Of a stretch of DNA of 64,000 bases, positions 9,904-19,487 are shown piece by piece. Numbering within the stretch: the stretch's first letter is position 1; the number at the start of each line of letters is the position of its first letter. The translations under genes and the position numbers were made by a program. This DNA is from Mesorhizobium sp. WSM2240 (GTDB taxonomy: Bacteria > Pseudomonadota > Alphaproteobacteria > Rhizobiales > Rhizobiaceae), in contig NZ_CP159253.1 of NCBI RefSeq assembly GCF_040438645.1, forward strand, positions 558,001 through 622,000. The letters are read 5' to 3'. A model generated the notes under the pieces. It searched no databases, was not told the origin of the DNA, and saw only the letters and a list, made by a program, of their open reading frames with translations.

Positions 9904-10627
9904 ATGAGGCCGGCGCGAAGTTACTATGAGCAACTCGCGGCGGAAGGCTCATCGAGGTTCGGCAAGGCATTCGTCCCCGGGTCGCACCACGGCTCCTGGA
10001 TCGCCCTCCGACCAGCGCGCCGAAACGGGCCGGGTCCGTTCCGTCTTTCCGCCTACGGCGAGAGAGTGAACGCCAGCCCGCCCTGGCCGGATTACCTGCC
10101 CAACCCGGTGAAGATCGATTCCGGAATGGCGACCTGGCGCCATCCGTTCCCCGCGTTGAACCTGGAAGCGCGTCATGAACGCAGCATGGCGCATCGCCGC
10201 GGACGACTGGCCTATCATGATCCACGCGGGTCGCATCGCCTGTGCCAGGTGTTGCAGGGATATTCGCCCGGACCCTGAGCTGCGATGTCTCCAAGGCCCT
10301 TTCGCCGATGCTGCGCATCGGTTACCTCGTGTTCCGCCAATAGCAAGACCTCTTCGCAACGGCCAAGCAGCTTCTCGACAGGCATCTCCGGTTGCGGAGC
10401 AGGAGGCATTGGCCTCGCGCATCGAAACCGGCGGGTATGAAAGGCATGAGCGCCGCGTGCGCCGGCTGAATGGCGAGCGCCGAGAGACCCTACTGAACGC
10501 CTTCGAAACGCATTTGCAGGCAGCATCGTCACCGAAGCGCCGATGCCGGCTGCATGTCACCCGGCCGCTGGAGCAGCCCACGCGAATCCCCCAGGCGTCT
10601 AGTCCCGGACGCACCACCGCTATCTGA
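9904..10627 (+). pseudogene. Relic of a MocR/PdxR-type regulator (GntR-aminotransferase fusion)
   Basis: Out-of-frame fragments lie in the order expected for the aminotransferase half of a MocR protein. RLSAYGERVNASPPWPDYLP (10048-10110) is followed by RLAYHDPRGSHRLCQVLQGY (10198-10263), then SKALSPMLRIGYLV (10289-10330), then ETGGYERHERRVRRLNGERR (10427-10485). Several frameshifts and internal deletions separate them, and the N-terminal GntR domain is not visible. MocR regulators often sit divergently from PLP or amino-acid enzymes, which fits the neighbouring lyase relic on the opposite strand. Confidence 0.65.
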
Positions 10628-10738
10628 AGTCGCTTCCCGTCAGCCCTCGCGGGAGCCTAGTGCGATCGCAAGACCGCGTGGTCATGTCCAGCGGTTGCGC
10701 AAGAGCCGGCGGAGACGCTGTCGAACCAGACGGACGGT

Positions 10739-11326
10739 TCATGTATCCTCGACCCGTTCGAGTACGGCCATCGCAAACGAAACGGTCTTGTTGTTGGCAG
10801 CCGCATAGGAGTGTGGCTGGTCAGTGACCAGTCGCGCGGCTTCGCCGGCATGCAGGATGATGGTCTGGGTGCCGACGGTGACCTTGAGACTTCCGCGTCG
10901 GACGGATACAAGTTCGCGCGTGCCGCGGCTGTGAGCCTCCGACCGATGGACGTCGCCTGGTGCGATCGTCCAGGTCCACATCTCGAACATTCTCCGTCCC
11001 GAGCTTGATGCTTCCAGTTTGGCAGCGCTGCCCTGAGGGGTTCTCCAGAGTGTTGCAGGCTTGGTCCGTTCAATCGGATTGTCCGTGATCTCTTCCGAAG
11101 TCTCTCCCAGCAGATCGTTAACGGACAGCGAGAACGCGATGGCCAAGCGGCACAAGACGCCGATGCTCGGGTTGGCCTTGCCCTGCTCAATGGCCACGAC
11201 GGTGCCCTTGGACAGACCTGCGCGCTTTGCGAGCGCGTCAAGACTCATGTTGCGCACCCGCCGCAGATGCTGAACCTTGGCCGAGAGCGCGGCTCCCAGC
11301 TCTCCCTCCGTTGCCTCGCCGGTCAT
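10739..11326 (-). CDS. XRE-family transcriptional regulator with C-terminal cupin domain
   Basis: A 195-residue two-domain regulator. Residues 15-75 form an XRE helix-turn-helix (LRRVRNMSLDALAKRAGLS, then KGTVVAIEQGKANPS). Residues 115-190 form a small cupin with the PGDVHRSEAHSRGTRELV and LHAGEAARLVTDQPHSY segments. Proteins of this layout usually control an adjacent metabolic gene in response to a small molecule bound by the cupin. The gene is divergent from the PLP lyase at 11497, with 170 bases between the starts, so that lyase is the likely target. No strong ribosome site precedes ATG 11326. Confidence 0.9.
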   Translation of the reverse strand: MTGEATEGELGAALSAKVQHLRRVRNMSLDALAKRAGLSKGTVVAIEQGKANPSIGVLCRLAIAFSLSVNDLLGETSEEITDNPIERTKPATLWRTPQGSAAKLEASSSGRRMFEMWTWTIAPGDVHRSEAHSRGTRELVSVRRGSLKVTVGTQTIILHAGEAARLVTDQPHSYAAANNKTVSFAMAVLERVEDT

Positions 11327-11496
11327 TATATTGACTTTGCCTTTCGTATCTTATACGGTCACTATAATGACTGGCGCGGACGCTGCAACCAGCGTTCCAT
11401 AACCGCAGGGACCACGAGGATGCTTCACAACTCATCGGACTGCTCCTGACGATCCTTCCATCCTCCTTCTCAACTCCAGCTAGGCAGGTGTGCTCC

Positions 11497-12630
11497 ATGC
11501 AATTCGAAACCAAGGCGGTACATGCAGGTCGCGGCGTCGATTCCGCCACCGGCGCAGTCACGATCCCGTTCCATCCCAGTACGACGTTTGAGCGGAGCGC
11601 GGACGGCAATTATCCGTCGGGATATGAGTACATCCGGGACGCCAACCCCACACGTAATGCATTCGAGACAGCGATGGCCGCGCTGGAGGGTGGCCATGCC
11701 GCCGTCGCGTTCTCGTCCGGCATGGCCGCGATCACCGCTGTGTTCGAGGCGCATCCTAGCAAGGGCGACCGCATCGTCGTCCCGGAGGACATGTACTTCG
11801 GCATTCGCTCGCTGATCGAGGAAACCGATATCGGCCGCCGCTTCGATTTCGTCGCAATCGACATGCGAGACATGGAAGCCCTGCGCACCGCGGTCAACGC
11901 CGCGCCTACGGGCCTCGTTTGGATCGAGACCCCCTCGAACCCGCTCATCCGCATCGTGGATATCCGGGCGGCATCTGATATCGCACACGCGGCCGGTGCC
12001 TTTGCGGTGGTGGACAACACCTGGACGACGCCGGTACTTCAGCGCCCGTTCGAACTGGGGGCGGACGCCGTGGTGTATTCGGCGACAAAATATATCGGCG
12101 GCCATTCCGATCTCATGGCAGGTATCGTCGTCCTACCGGATGCTTCTTCGCTTGAACGCCCCTTGCGCATGATCCAGCGCCACAAGGGCAGTGTCGCCGC
12201 TCCCTTCGACTGCTGGCTTGCGCTTCGCGGGTTGCAGACCCTCCCGGTCCGCATGCGAGCGCATTGTGATGGTGCGCTGAAGGTGGCGGAAGCGCTGAGC
12301 AAACACCCGGCAGTCGAGAACGTTCTATTTCCCGGTCTGCGCGACGATCCCGGCCATGCATTGGCCCGACGGCAAATGTCCGGATATGGTGGCATGCTTT
12401 CCTTTATCGTCCGAGGCGGCGCGGAGGCAGCTATAGCGGTTGCCGGACGGCTCCAACTCGTGGTGCGGGCCACCAGTCTTGGTGGCACGCATTCGCTCAT
12501 CGAACATCGGGCTTCTGTCGAAGGGCCAAAGTCGATGGCTCCGGCGGGGCTGCTGCGGATCTCGGTCGGGCTGGAGCATCCGCAGGACATCATTAACGAC
12601 CTCTGCCAAGCCTTGGCCTTGGCCGAGTGA
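11497..12630 (+). CDS. Trans-sulfuration PLP enzyme (cystathionine gamma-synthase/lyase or methionine gamma-lyase)
   Basis: A 377-residue Cys/Met-metabolism PLP enzyme of fold type I. It shows FSSGMAAITAVF (cofactor phosphate loop), ETPSNPLIRIVDI, the aspartate motif AVVDNTWTTPVLQRP and the Schiff-base lysine in VVYSATKYIGGHSD. The C-terminal substrate-site segment is ATSLGGTHSLIEHRAS. The start MQFETKAVHAGRG at 11497 fits family N-termini better than a GTG three codons earlier. Family members act on cystathionine, O-acyl-homoserine or methionine, and the sequence alone does not decide which. It is divergent from an XRE/cupin regulator, and a decayed relative lies 2 kb upstream. Confidence 0.9.
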   Translation: MQFETKAVHAGRGVDSATGAVTIPFHPSTTFERSADGNYPSGYEYIRDANPTRNAFETAMAALEGGHAAVAFSSGMAAITAVFEAHPSKGDRIVVPEDMYFGIRSLIEETDIGRRFDFVAIDMRDMEALRTAVNAAPTGLVWIETPSNPLIRIVDIRAASDIAHAAGAFAVVDNTWTTPVLQRPFELGADAVVYSATKYIGGHSDLMAGIVVLPDASSLERPLRMIQRHKGSVAAPFDCWLALRGLQTLPVRMRAHCDGALKVAEALSKHPAVENVLFPGLRDDPGHALARRQMSGYGGMLSFIVRGGAEAAIAVAGRLQLVVRATSLGGTHSLIEHRASVEGPKSMAPAGLLRISVGLEHPQDIINDLCQALALAE

Positions 12631-12976
12631 TGCGAGACGCGGCGCAAACTATCAAGTGGACGACAGGCAAGCGGTGGAGCAACTGATCCGGCAGTGGTTC
12701 GTGAGCTGCCAGGCCTTCAGCCGACCGGCAAAAGTGCCCGAGCGCGGCGAGATGATTCATGGCGCGGATTCACGCCGATCGTCCCGTCGAAGTAATCGGC
12801 CGGGTACCGACGCAATTCTGAATGATGCGTCAATAAGCCAGATTTCCGGCCCGACTGACACCGGCCATGTTCCCGCTCGGGTTCCTTCCCGCTCCTCAGG
12901 CGGGCTACACGCGGGGCGACCCATTCAACTGATCCTCTGCGGACGCAGAAGCTTGTAAAAGGAATGAAAGAACGAC
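12631..12976. other. Intergenic region between the PLP lyase and carbonic anhydrase genes
   Basis: No gene seen. A short + strand frame reads VDDRQAVEQLIRQWFVSC near 12656-12710, resembling the start of a SnoaL-like fold but far too short; possibly debris. I found no FixK box or sigma-54 promoter in front of the carbonic anhydrase gene. Confidence 0.35.
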
Positions 12977-13732
12977 ATGGAACGCCGCAATTTGGTCAAG
13001 GGATTTATAGCATTGGGCGCATGCGCGATCTGCGCGCGGGCAGCTTTTGCCGACGAGGGCGTCCATTGGGCATATGAAGGTAAAGACGGTCCGGAGCACT
13101 GGGGCGCGCTCGATCGCGCGAATGCCGCGTGCTCGGCCGGCGCGCAGCAGTCGCCACTGAACTTGACGGGCGCCATCAAGGCGGATATCCCGCAAATCGG
13201 CATCGACTGGACGGCAGGCCATGGCACGGTCGTCAACAACGGCCACACAATCCAGATCAACGTGCCGGGAGGCAGCACGCTCACGCGAGGCGGCAAGACC
13301 TACGATTTGCTGCAATTTCATTTCCACGCGCCGAGCGAACATCTGGTGGAAGGCGAGACCTTCCCGATGGAGGTGCATTTCGTCCACAAGAATCGCGAAA
13401 GCGGTGCGTTCGGCGTGCTTGGCATCTTCCTGACACCGGGTGCCAAGAACGAGACTTTTGCAAGCCTGGCTGCGGTTTTTCCGGCCGAGTCGGGCGGCAA
13501 AGCCTTGGTCAAAAATGTCGATCCCAACAGCCTGCTGCCAGCCTCGCTGGGCTATTGGAGCTACGAGGGTTCGCTGACTACGCCGCCATGCTCGGAGATC
13601 GTCGACTGGATGGTGGCGCGTGAGCCGCTGCAGGTCGATGCATCCGACATCGACAAATTCACCGCCCTTTACCCAATGAATGCGCGGCCAGTGCTGGCGC
13701 CGAACCGCCGTTTCATACTGACCACGAGCTGA
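12977..13732 (+). CDS. Periplasmic alpha-type carbonic anhydrase
   Basis: A 251-residue zinc enzyme for the reversible hydration of CO2. The N-terminus MERRNLVKGFIALGACAICA is a signal peptide with a twin-arginine-like RRNLVK, and cleavage is likely after AAFA near residue 25. The family opening is visible (HWAYEGKDGPEHWG). The three zinc histidines are in LLQFHFHAPSEH (two) and EVHFVHKN (one). The SLTTPPCSEIVDW segment forms the active-site wall. M. loti has a symbiotically expressed alpha-carbonic anhydrase on its symbiosis island, and this is a likely counterpart. Proposed roles are pH balance or CO2 handling at the bacteroid surface. Single-gene unit. Confidence 0.93.
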   Translation: MERRNLVKGFIALGACAICARAAFADEGVHWAYEGKDGPEHWGALDRANAACSAGAQQSPLNLTGAIKADIPQIGIDWTAGHGTVVNNGHTIQINVPGGSTLTRGGKTYDLLQFHFHAPSEHLVEGETFPMEVHFVHKNRESGAFGVLGIFLTPGAKNETFASLAAVFPAESGGKALVKNVDPNSLLPASLGYWSYEGSLTTPPCSEIVDWMVAREPLQVDASDIDKFTALYPMNARPVLAPNRRFILTTS

Positions 13733-14989
13733 CACACGGGTCTGCAGCGTTAAGCTGAGGGTCTTGGTGGACGATCAGGACACCAAGTACGGTTCGCGAT
13801 GCAGCAGCAGCTGTTTCCACGGCATCGCGATCCGTATACATGTCACAGCTTGCCGCATTTTTTATTTGATGTCGCAGAGCAAAGGGCACTGTTTCACACC
13901 TCTGATGCGAACGTGATGACTAGTTGGGCGCAGGCTGCCAGCCGGCGCGTGGTCTGGTTTGTTCAACGGGTTGACGGGCCCTGAGATGCAGAAGGCGCCG
14001 GGCCTTGTGATCGGTCCGGATGTTTACGACTTGGACAGAGAGATAACGATGGCAATGGATACGAATAGGCAAGGCGCAAACGGCCGGCGCGACCAGTAGT
14101 CCTAATGCCGCTCGCGCCGGCCGGTGCGGATTTCCTGCCGGTCAGCCGCAAGGCCCAATAAATATCAAAACTCTCCAGTCGAAAAGCCCGTGGCACTCGC
14201 TCGGCTCGAACTTTCTTCAGCCAAGCGCTCTCCTCTTCCCGAGCGCCGACGGTTGACCCCTCGGCGCCGGCATGTGCCCACCGAACTTATGAAGTTGCGA
14301 GCAAATTCATGCGGCGCTCTATGGCGATCAGCTTGGTGCCAAGCTTTAACGCCGATACAGTCCCGAACGTGTGAGATACGCCTGACAGTCGGCTTCGGCA
14401 ACCCCGGGCCGCGATCGACGGCAAGCGCCTCCCGCGCTTCATCGCGCGGGCAAAGCCTTCGAACAGCCGGTTCGCGGTGCCGCCGACGCTTGTGTCAATC
14501 GAAAAGTCGTATTCGTCATCGCCCGCGATTGATTGCACCCGCCGCTGGCTATTATCTGATGCGCGCTTCGCCCTGCGGACAGCAGACAGCGAAGCCTCCA
14601 AGCCCGCGAAAATCTCGCGACGGCGGCTCGATTCCGAGACCGGCCGCCACTTATGGGAGGTGATCCGTGCAGGTGTCTGACGTGGATCCGCCATCTGTCA
14701 CCTACCGCATCCTTGCCATCGTCCTCTTTCAGCCGGCTGCGCCTTCCGGCCGCCGGATCCATTTTGACGATCCCGCTGGAGAATAGTTTCTCTTGAACAT
14801 TGTAACGGTCTGCGCGTCTTCACCGTGTTTCAGCCTTTTGCCATGGCGTCCTGCCGTTTGCTGCCGCGCACGCGGCGAATGCCGACACTGCCGTGCAATG
14901 GCCTTAAATCGCTTCGCTTCACCTCACGGGAGGAAAGAAGCCGTCAAGTTGATCCTGTGGGGCAAACGTCACAGCGATAAGACAGAACG
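13733..14989. other. Long gene-poor stretch
   Basis: About 1.25 kb with no supported gene. Many short overlapping frames exist on both strands, none with a ribosome site, a known motif or a consistent codon pattern. I found no tRNA, rRNA or insertion-sequence terminus. It is probably old decayed sequence continuous with the GGDEF relic that follows. Confidence 0.4.
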
Positions 14990-15820
14990 CAAAGTCTGGA
15001 TAAATGCGTCCTGCCAACCAGCGAGCTCGTGGATGCCGCGCTCTCACACAAGCGACAGCTGTCTTTCAGCAAGGGCGGTCGCCAGCCCGACTTCGATTGT
15101 CTGCGCCGGCTCGCAACCATCGCCATTTGAGGTGCGAACAATTTGCCAGTCGTGCCACGGGATTTGGCCTTGTAAAGTGCCAGGTCGGCAGCCCTGAGAA
15201 TCTGGGTGGGCTCGTCTGCATGCAATGGAGCGAGCGCGGTCCCGATTGTAACCTGGAGGCAATCTGATGGGTTTCCAGGCCGTAGGTGGTCGAGACCACC
15301 TGCCTTGTCCCGTTCGCGAAATCGATAGGTTCCGCCTCAGATGAAACCCTGTTTTGCATGACGACGAATTCGTCTCCGCCGAAGCGCGCGACAAAATCCT
15401 CTATTCCAACGCGGAGCCCAGCCTCTCGGCGATGGCTTTCAACACCGCGTCGTTGACCTGCTTGAACCTGTCCACATCGGCAAAGTGGACGGCAAATCCC
15501 TCGGCCTGCTGGCGCAACCGCTGCTCCAGCGCATCTGACAATGCAAGCGAGTTTGGTAGCTTAGTCAGGTGATCCGTGAAAGCCCTGTTGCTTGATGACG
15601 CTGTTGGCAAGGCGCAGCCGGTATGAAGTCGTGTAAGAGGAATACAGAAAAAATCGGCGCCAATATCGAGGTGATAAACAGTGCGGCAAACATCTGGTAC
15701 CAAATGTTGGGAAAGTGCACCCCGATCGTAGCCCAAAGTCCGGCTGCCATCGCCACCGCCAGCAGCATCACGACGACAGACTGGACGACGGTCAGGCTGG
15801 CAGGTTCGGCATCCTCAGCG
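14990..15820 (-). pseudogene. Relic of a membrane-anchored GGDEF(-EAL) diguanylate cyclase
   Basis: Reading down the minus strand, a start region with two hydrophobic segments (VVQSVVVMLLAVAMAAGLWA near 15730-15790, and a second at 15660-15720) precedes DHLTKLPNSLALSDALEQRL near 15540. Next come FADVDRFKQVNDAVL, then FVARFGGDEFVVMQN near 15360-15400, and finally ADLALYKAKSRGT near 15160-15195. The GGDEF signature itself is intact, but the pieces fall in three different frames and segments between them are missing. The gene would have encoded a cyclic-di-GMP enzyme; it is now broken. Confidence 0.75.
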
Positions 15821-15959
15821 TTCATTCTGTGGGGCCGTTGTAAGAAGGCGCCCATCCCGCCGCGCCCATGAGAGACAGCGAGGGGGGTGGAACCGCAAAC
15901 GACTGAAGGTAGCGCCCGACCGAGGCCATTGGTGGGGCAGGGGACATCAAAGTTCCTCG

Positions 15960-16060
15960 CACATCGAGCGACGGCCGAACCCTCAAGAACTCCGCGGCGG
16001 ACGCGACCTCGTCAGGCCGGCCGAAACGAGCCGATGTCCTTGATCGTAGGATTCTTCGCG
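15960..16060 (-). pseudogene. Short relic of a short-chain dehydrogenase (C-terminal end)
   Basis: A minus-strand frame contains RFGRPDEVASAAEFL (complement of ~15981-16027), which is typical of the last third of classical SDR oxidoreductases. Nothing resembling the Rossmann glycine motif or the YxxxK active site is found around it. This is a small fragment wedged between the GGDEF relic and the acetyltransferase gene. Confidence 0.5.
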
Positions 16061-16152
16061 GCACGTGCAAACGGCAAATTGCTTCACAACCATTTCGGCA
16101 TAGTTCGGCAGGCGGCACAAGCCGCCAAACTCAACGACGGTGGACCGCTCGC

Positions 16153-16719
16153 TTATGTCTCCAAGGTCGTCATGGCCGCTCGAGCCGGACTTCCCAAGAC
16201 CTTTACCCCTGCGGGGACATCTCGCGTGACCACGCTGCCAGCGCCCACGATCGCATCATCGCCAATCGTGACGCCAGGGAGAATGATCGCTCCACCGCCG
16301 ATCCAGACACGGCTGCCAATGCGGACAGGACGCCCGAACTGCAGCGCAGCCTGCCGCTGCTCGGGATCATCTGGATGAACGGCCGTGTAAATCTGCACGG
16401 AAGGCCCGATTGCCGTTCCATGGCCAATTACCACCTCTGCCACGTCAAGGATGACGCAGTTGAAGTTGACGTAGACGCTGGCTCCGATGCGGATGTTGAA
16501 GCCGTAGTCGCAGTAAAAGGGCGGACGGATAACCGCTCCCGGCCCAACCTCTGCTAGCCGTTCGGACAGGAGTGCATGCCACCGCTCGGCGGTTTGGCCC
16601 AATGTGTCGTTGTACCGCTTCAGCCAAGCCCCGGTGGCCAGAAGGTCAGCTTGGATCTCCGGATCCGCCGCATTATACGGCTCGCCTGCGAGCATCTTCT
16701 GTTTTTGACTGCGCTTCAT
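16153..16719 (-). CDS. nodL: NodL / maltose-type O-acetyltransferase
   Basis: A 188-residue left-handed beta-helix acetyltransferase of the NodL-LacA-Maa family, trimeric and acetyl-CoA dependent. The N-terminal motif KQKMLAGEPYNAADPEI is family-specific. The hexapeptide repeats run from residue ~70 to 180 with the catalytic histidine in YTAVHPDD and the end IVGAGSVVTRDVPAGVKVLG. In rhizobia NodL acetylates O-6 of the terminal non-reducing sugar of the Nod factor. Sequence alone does not separate NodL from general maltose or galactoside acetyltransferases. No nod box was found upstream and it lies 16 kb from the nod operon, so the symbol is tentative. Confidence 0.75.
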   Translation of the reverse strand: MKRSQKQKMLAGEPYNAADPEIQADLLATGAWLKRYNDTLGQTAERWHALLSERLAEVGPGAVIRPPFYCDYGFNIRIGASVYVNFNCVILDVAEVVIGHGTAIGPSVQIYTAVHPDDPEQRQAALQFGRPVRIGSRVWIGGGAIILPGVTIGDDAIVGAGSVVTRDVPAGVKVLGSPARAAMTTLET

Positions 16720-17480
16720 GGTTCCTCGTCAGATCGTGTCCCGTGGGTAAGTGTAGGAATGCATAGTGGAGTGTGTCTTAGTATGCCGCGCCCCGGCTCA
16801 AGAACTGGGGAGGGTCGCGACCAGCTCCTGTTAAGCCTTCAAGCGCTCAAACGTCGCACATGAACCGGACCCAGGCGCCAGCGGATCTGCCCATCAGTCG
16901 GCAGTGTCCACGTCGAGATTGATTCCTTGCCGCGTTCGGTTTGCGTTTGATGATACTGTGGTAAGTAACCGGTGTATATGGGTTTCAGCGCCTGGGCGAC
17001 GATCGCCCTACCCGTGTTCCCTCCGCCCATTTTCCATCCGGCCTATGCGCAGGGTCGTCCCGCAGACTGCACCGGGAACGTCGCGGAACGCTGCGACGAT
17101 CTTGATCTCCAATGTCGGACAAGTAATGGTCAGCAAACTCGGCCATGATTTCGGGACGTCGTTCCGGTTGTCGGGAAGGGCCTAACGTTAATTTAGTGCC
17201 TCGCCCCTGGGAAAGAGACGAAAACAGTTTTTAGTTTTACGTCGGACCATTTTTTTCCGTTGCAGGGTACCCGGCATGAGCTGATGTCCAGAGCGACATG
17301 GCCTATCAACCGGTGATGACGGCGCTTCCGTCACACCTTTGTAGGGCGCCGAATGCCGTAAGCTTGGGCGGGCTGTCCTCGATCAGGATCGAATTGGCGA
17401 CGATGGGGCTGGGGGCCAAAGGCCTACTAAACCGCCAACACTTGGCTAAATTAGTCCAGCCATTCGCCCTCAGTTGATAT
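16720..17480. other. Intergenic region between nodL-like and nifA2 genes
   Basis: No supported gene. I looked specifically for a nod box in front of the acetyltransferase and for a terminator behind nifA2 and saw neither. A + strand frame starting MAYQPVMTALPSHL (17300 onward, about 58 codons) has no ribosome site and I did not accept it. Confidence 0.4.
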
Positions 17481-19223
17481 TCAGAGACGCTTGATCTCGA
17501 TGCCGTATTTCCTCAGCATGTAGCCAATTTGGCGCGGCGTCAGTCCAAGCAGGCGAGCCGCCTTTGCCTGCACCCAGCCACAGCTTTCCATGGCCGCGAT
17601 GACACGCTCGGGATCGGTCACCTTCGCACCAGTGAAAGGGGTTGCGCCGGCAGGAGCTAGAGGTGTCTGATAGCCCACGACAGGCGGGGCCGCAACGGCG
17701 GGCGAAGTAGCGGCCTGACCCGGCGGCGTGGACGTCTTCACTGGCCCCGGTACGGTCGGCCCAGGTTGCAGCACCATGTTGTCCGATCCGCTCCTCCACA
17801 GCCGCGCGGAAAGGCACTGGCCGTGAAAGCAGGCAAAGTCGTTACGGGTGATTGATGATCCCTGCGCCAAAACCGCCGTCCGGTTGACGCAGCTTTGGAG
17901 CTCGCGGATATTGCCGGGAAATTCGCAATTCATCAGACACTCAAGCGCATCCGCCTCGAAAACCAACGTACGGCCGTTCTCGTTGTTGAATTTCCTGAGG
18001 AAGTCAGCGGCGAGGAGCGGAATGTCGCCGCGCCTTTCACGTAACGGCGGCACCAGCAAGGGAATCACGCTGAGTCGATAATAGAGGTCGGAGCGGAATT
18101 CCTTTCGTTCAACCGCCTCTTCCAGGTTCTTGTTCGTGGCGGCAATCACGCGAACATTGACCTTGATGGTCTGGTTGCTGCCGACGCGCTCAAACTCCCC
18201 CTCCTGCAGCACACGCAGGAGTTTTGCCTGGAACGAGGCGGAGATCTCACCGATCTCGTCCAGAAACAACGTCCCCTTGTCGGCGACTTCAAAACGCCCC
18301 TTGCGTGAATTGATCGCACTGGTAAAGGCACCCTTCTCATGACCGAACAATTCGGATTCCAGGACTGTCTCGGGGAGAGCCGCGCAATTTAGCCTGATAA
18401 ACGGCCGGTTAGCGCGTGGCGACAGGTCGTGAATGGCCTCGGCGATCCGCTCCTTCCCGGTACCGGATTCGCCCCGCAACAGAACCGGGAGGCTGCACTT
18501 GGCAACGACCGGGAGTTCCTCGAGCAGCGTGTTCAGCGCCGGGCTGTCGCCAACGATCCCCTTCACGTGAACCTTCTTACGCACCCGCGCGGGGGGCTCG
18601 GAGAATTGCTGTTGCAGCTGGTCCTTATCCGGCACCGCTCGCTCGCGATCGCAGGCAACCAGGCGATGCAGCTTCACTGTCTGCCCCACAATGTTCGCCA
18701 CTATGGTAAGCAGCTGGACGTCAAAGTCGAGCGGGAACGTTGACCTGTCGTCAAGGATGCGATCGATGGCCAGCGTGCCCACCACATTCGCATCGACGCG
18801 AATGGGAACGCCGATGAAAGACACCCGTCTACCGTCGGAAGCCCCGAGCACGCCTATGTTGGTGGCACTGAAAGCGGGATGCACCGCTATATTCTCGGCG
18901 ACGAGCGGCTTGCCCGTCGTCACAATCTCGTCGACTACCCTCTGCGCCAAGCCCCGCAGGTAGCGCTCATCGCAGCCTTCGTTCCGGCCTGCGCCTTCGG
19001 CACTGTCAAGTATGCTATCACTGTCGGGCAGAAAGATGATCCCGTGCCGCATCTGCACAAACGATCCTAGGAGATCGACCACTTTGGCCAACGTGACATC
19101 GAGCCGGGACGGAGCTGGATCGGTGAGAACTTTCGATATTTCGGAGATGACGGCAAGCGCGCTTTCGAGCGACAGCTCCATAGGGGCTGCGTCATTTGTC
19201 TCGGACTTTGCTACGTGCAGCAC
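17481..19223 (-). CDS. nifA2: Nitrogen-fixation regulator NifA (second copy, next to fixV)
   Basis: A 580-residue sigma-54 activator. It has an N-terminal GAF domain (~25-185), an AAA+ domain with Walker A GESGTGKE and ELFGHEKGAFTSA, and a C-terminal helix-turn-helix (WVQAKAARLLGLTPRQIGY). The rhizobial oxygen-sensing cysteines are all present with spacing C-x11-C-x19-C-x4-C, so oxygen-sensitive activity is expected. The sigma-54 contact loop reads GAFTSA, not the canonical GAFTGA found in the other copy. The start is GTG 19223 with GGGAG 6 nt upstream. In M. loti R7A, nifA2 lies downstream of fixV and is the copy essential for fixation; the same order here supports the name. Transcription probably depends on the FixV site at 19436. 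Confidence 0.92.
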   Translation of the reverse strand: MLHVAKSETNDAAPMELSLESALAVISEISKVLTDPAPSRLDVTLAKVVDLLGSFVQMRHGIIFLPDSDSILDSAEGAGRNEGCDERYLRGLAQRVVDEIVTTGKPLVAENIAVHPAFSATNIGVLGASDGRRVSFIGVPIRVDANVVGTLAIDRILDDRSTFPLDFDVQLLTIVANIVGQTVKLHRLVACDRERAVPDKDQLQQQFSEPPARVRKKVHVKGIVGDSPALNTLLEELPVVAKCSLPVLLRGESGTGKERIAEAIHDLSPRANRPFIRLNCAALPETVLESELFGHEKGAFTSAINSRKGRFEVADKGTLFLDEIGEISASFQAKLLRVLQEGEFERVGSNQTIKVNVRVIAATNKNLEEAVERKEFRSDLYYRLSVIPLLVPPLRERRGDIPLLAADFLRKFNNENGRTLVFEADALECLMNCEFPGNIRELQSCVNRTAVLAQGSSITRNDFACFHGQCLSARLWRSGSDNMVLQPGPTVPGPVKTSTPPGQAATSPAVAAPPVVGYQTPLAPAGATPFTGAKVTDPERVIAAMESCGWVQAKAARLLGLTPRQIGYMLRKYGIEIKRL

Positions 19224-19435
19224 GACGGCGTCTCCCGGACACTTTGGTCGGATTCGCTGGTATTGTCTTGCATGTCATCCTCGCTCTCAAACCACGGAAC
19301 CGATGCTCGCGGCATTTGCACCTGCGGCGCCGTCGGGCGGGTAGATTGTCTCGACCAGGCATTGGCACCGAAGTAGCGATTGACAGGCACCAGCACGAGC
19401 GTCTTCGCTCCGAGGGAGGACGTCAACCGCACTAT
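19224..19435 (-). pseudogene. Relic of the TIM-barrel isomerase gene between fixV and nifA2
   Basis: The minus strand reads SLGAKTLVLVPVN near 19375-19420. This matches GGKALVLVPVN in the intact isomerase at 26540-27358, and the DNA match continues into the leader: both have GTTCGATTGAC- or GTGCGGTTGAC-like sequence and CCTCCCTC right after the operator. Here that leader joins directly to codons from about one third into the gene, so the start and first third are deleted, and the coding match ends soon after VPVN. It shows that an isomerase gene once lay between fixV and nifA2. Confidence 0.75.
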
Positions 19436-19451
19436 CTTTCATTTGCGAAAG
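19436..19451. promoter_or_regulatory. Candidate FixV operator upstream of nifA2
   Basis: An inverted repeat CTTTC-N6-GAAAG (minus strand CTTTCGCAAATGAAAG) lies 37 bases beyond the fixV stop and 213 bases before the nifA2 start. The identical 16-mer occurs at 26443-26458 in front of the intact isomerase gene. Flanking bases are also conserved, including an upstream CTATCAT-AGCGCC block. LacI/GalR proteins bind such short palindromes. Assignment to FixV is inference from position and from the R7A system. Confidence 0.6.
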
Positions 19452-19487
19452 AAAACTCGGCGCTTATGATAGAGCCTTTCATTGCTC

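Noticed and set aside
12977..13732. NifA or FixK control of the carbonic anhydrase gene
   Set aside because: No TGT-N10-ACA, sigma-54 promoter or TTGAT-N4-ATCAA was found in the preceding 350 bases.
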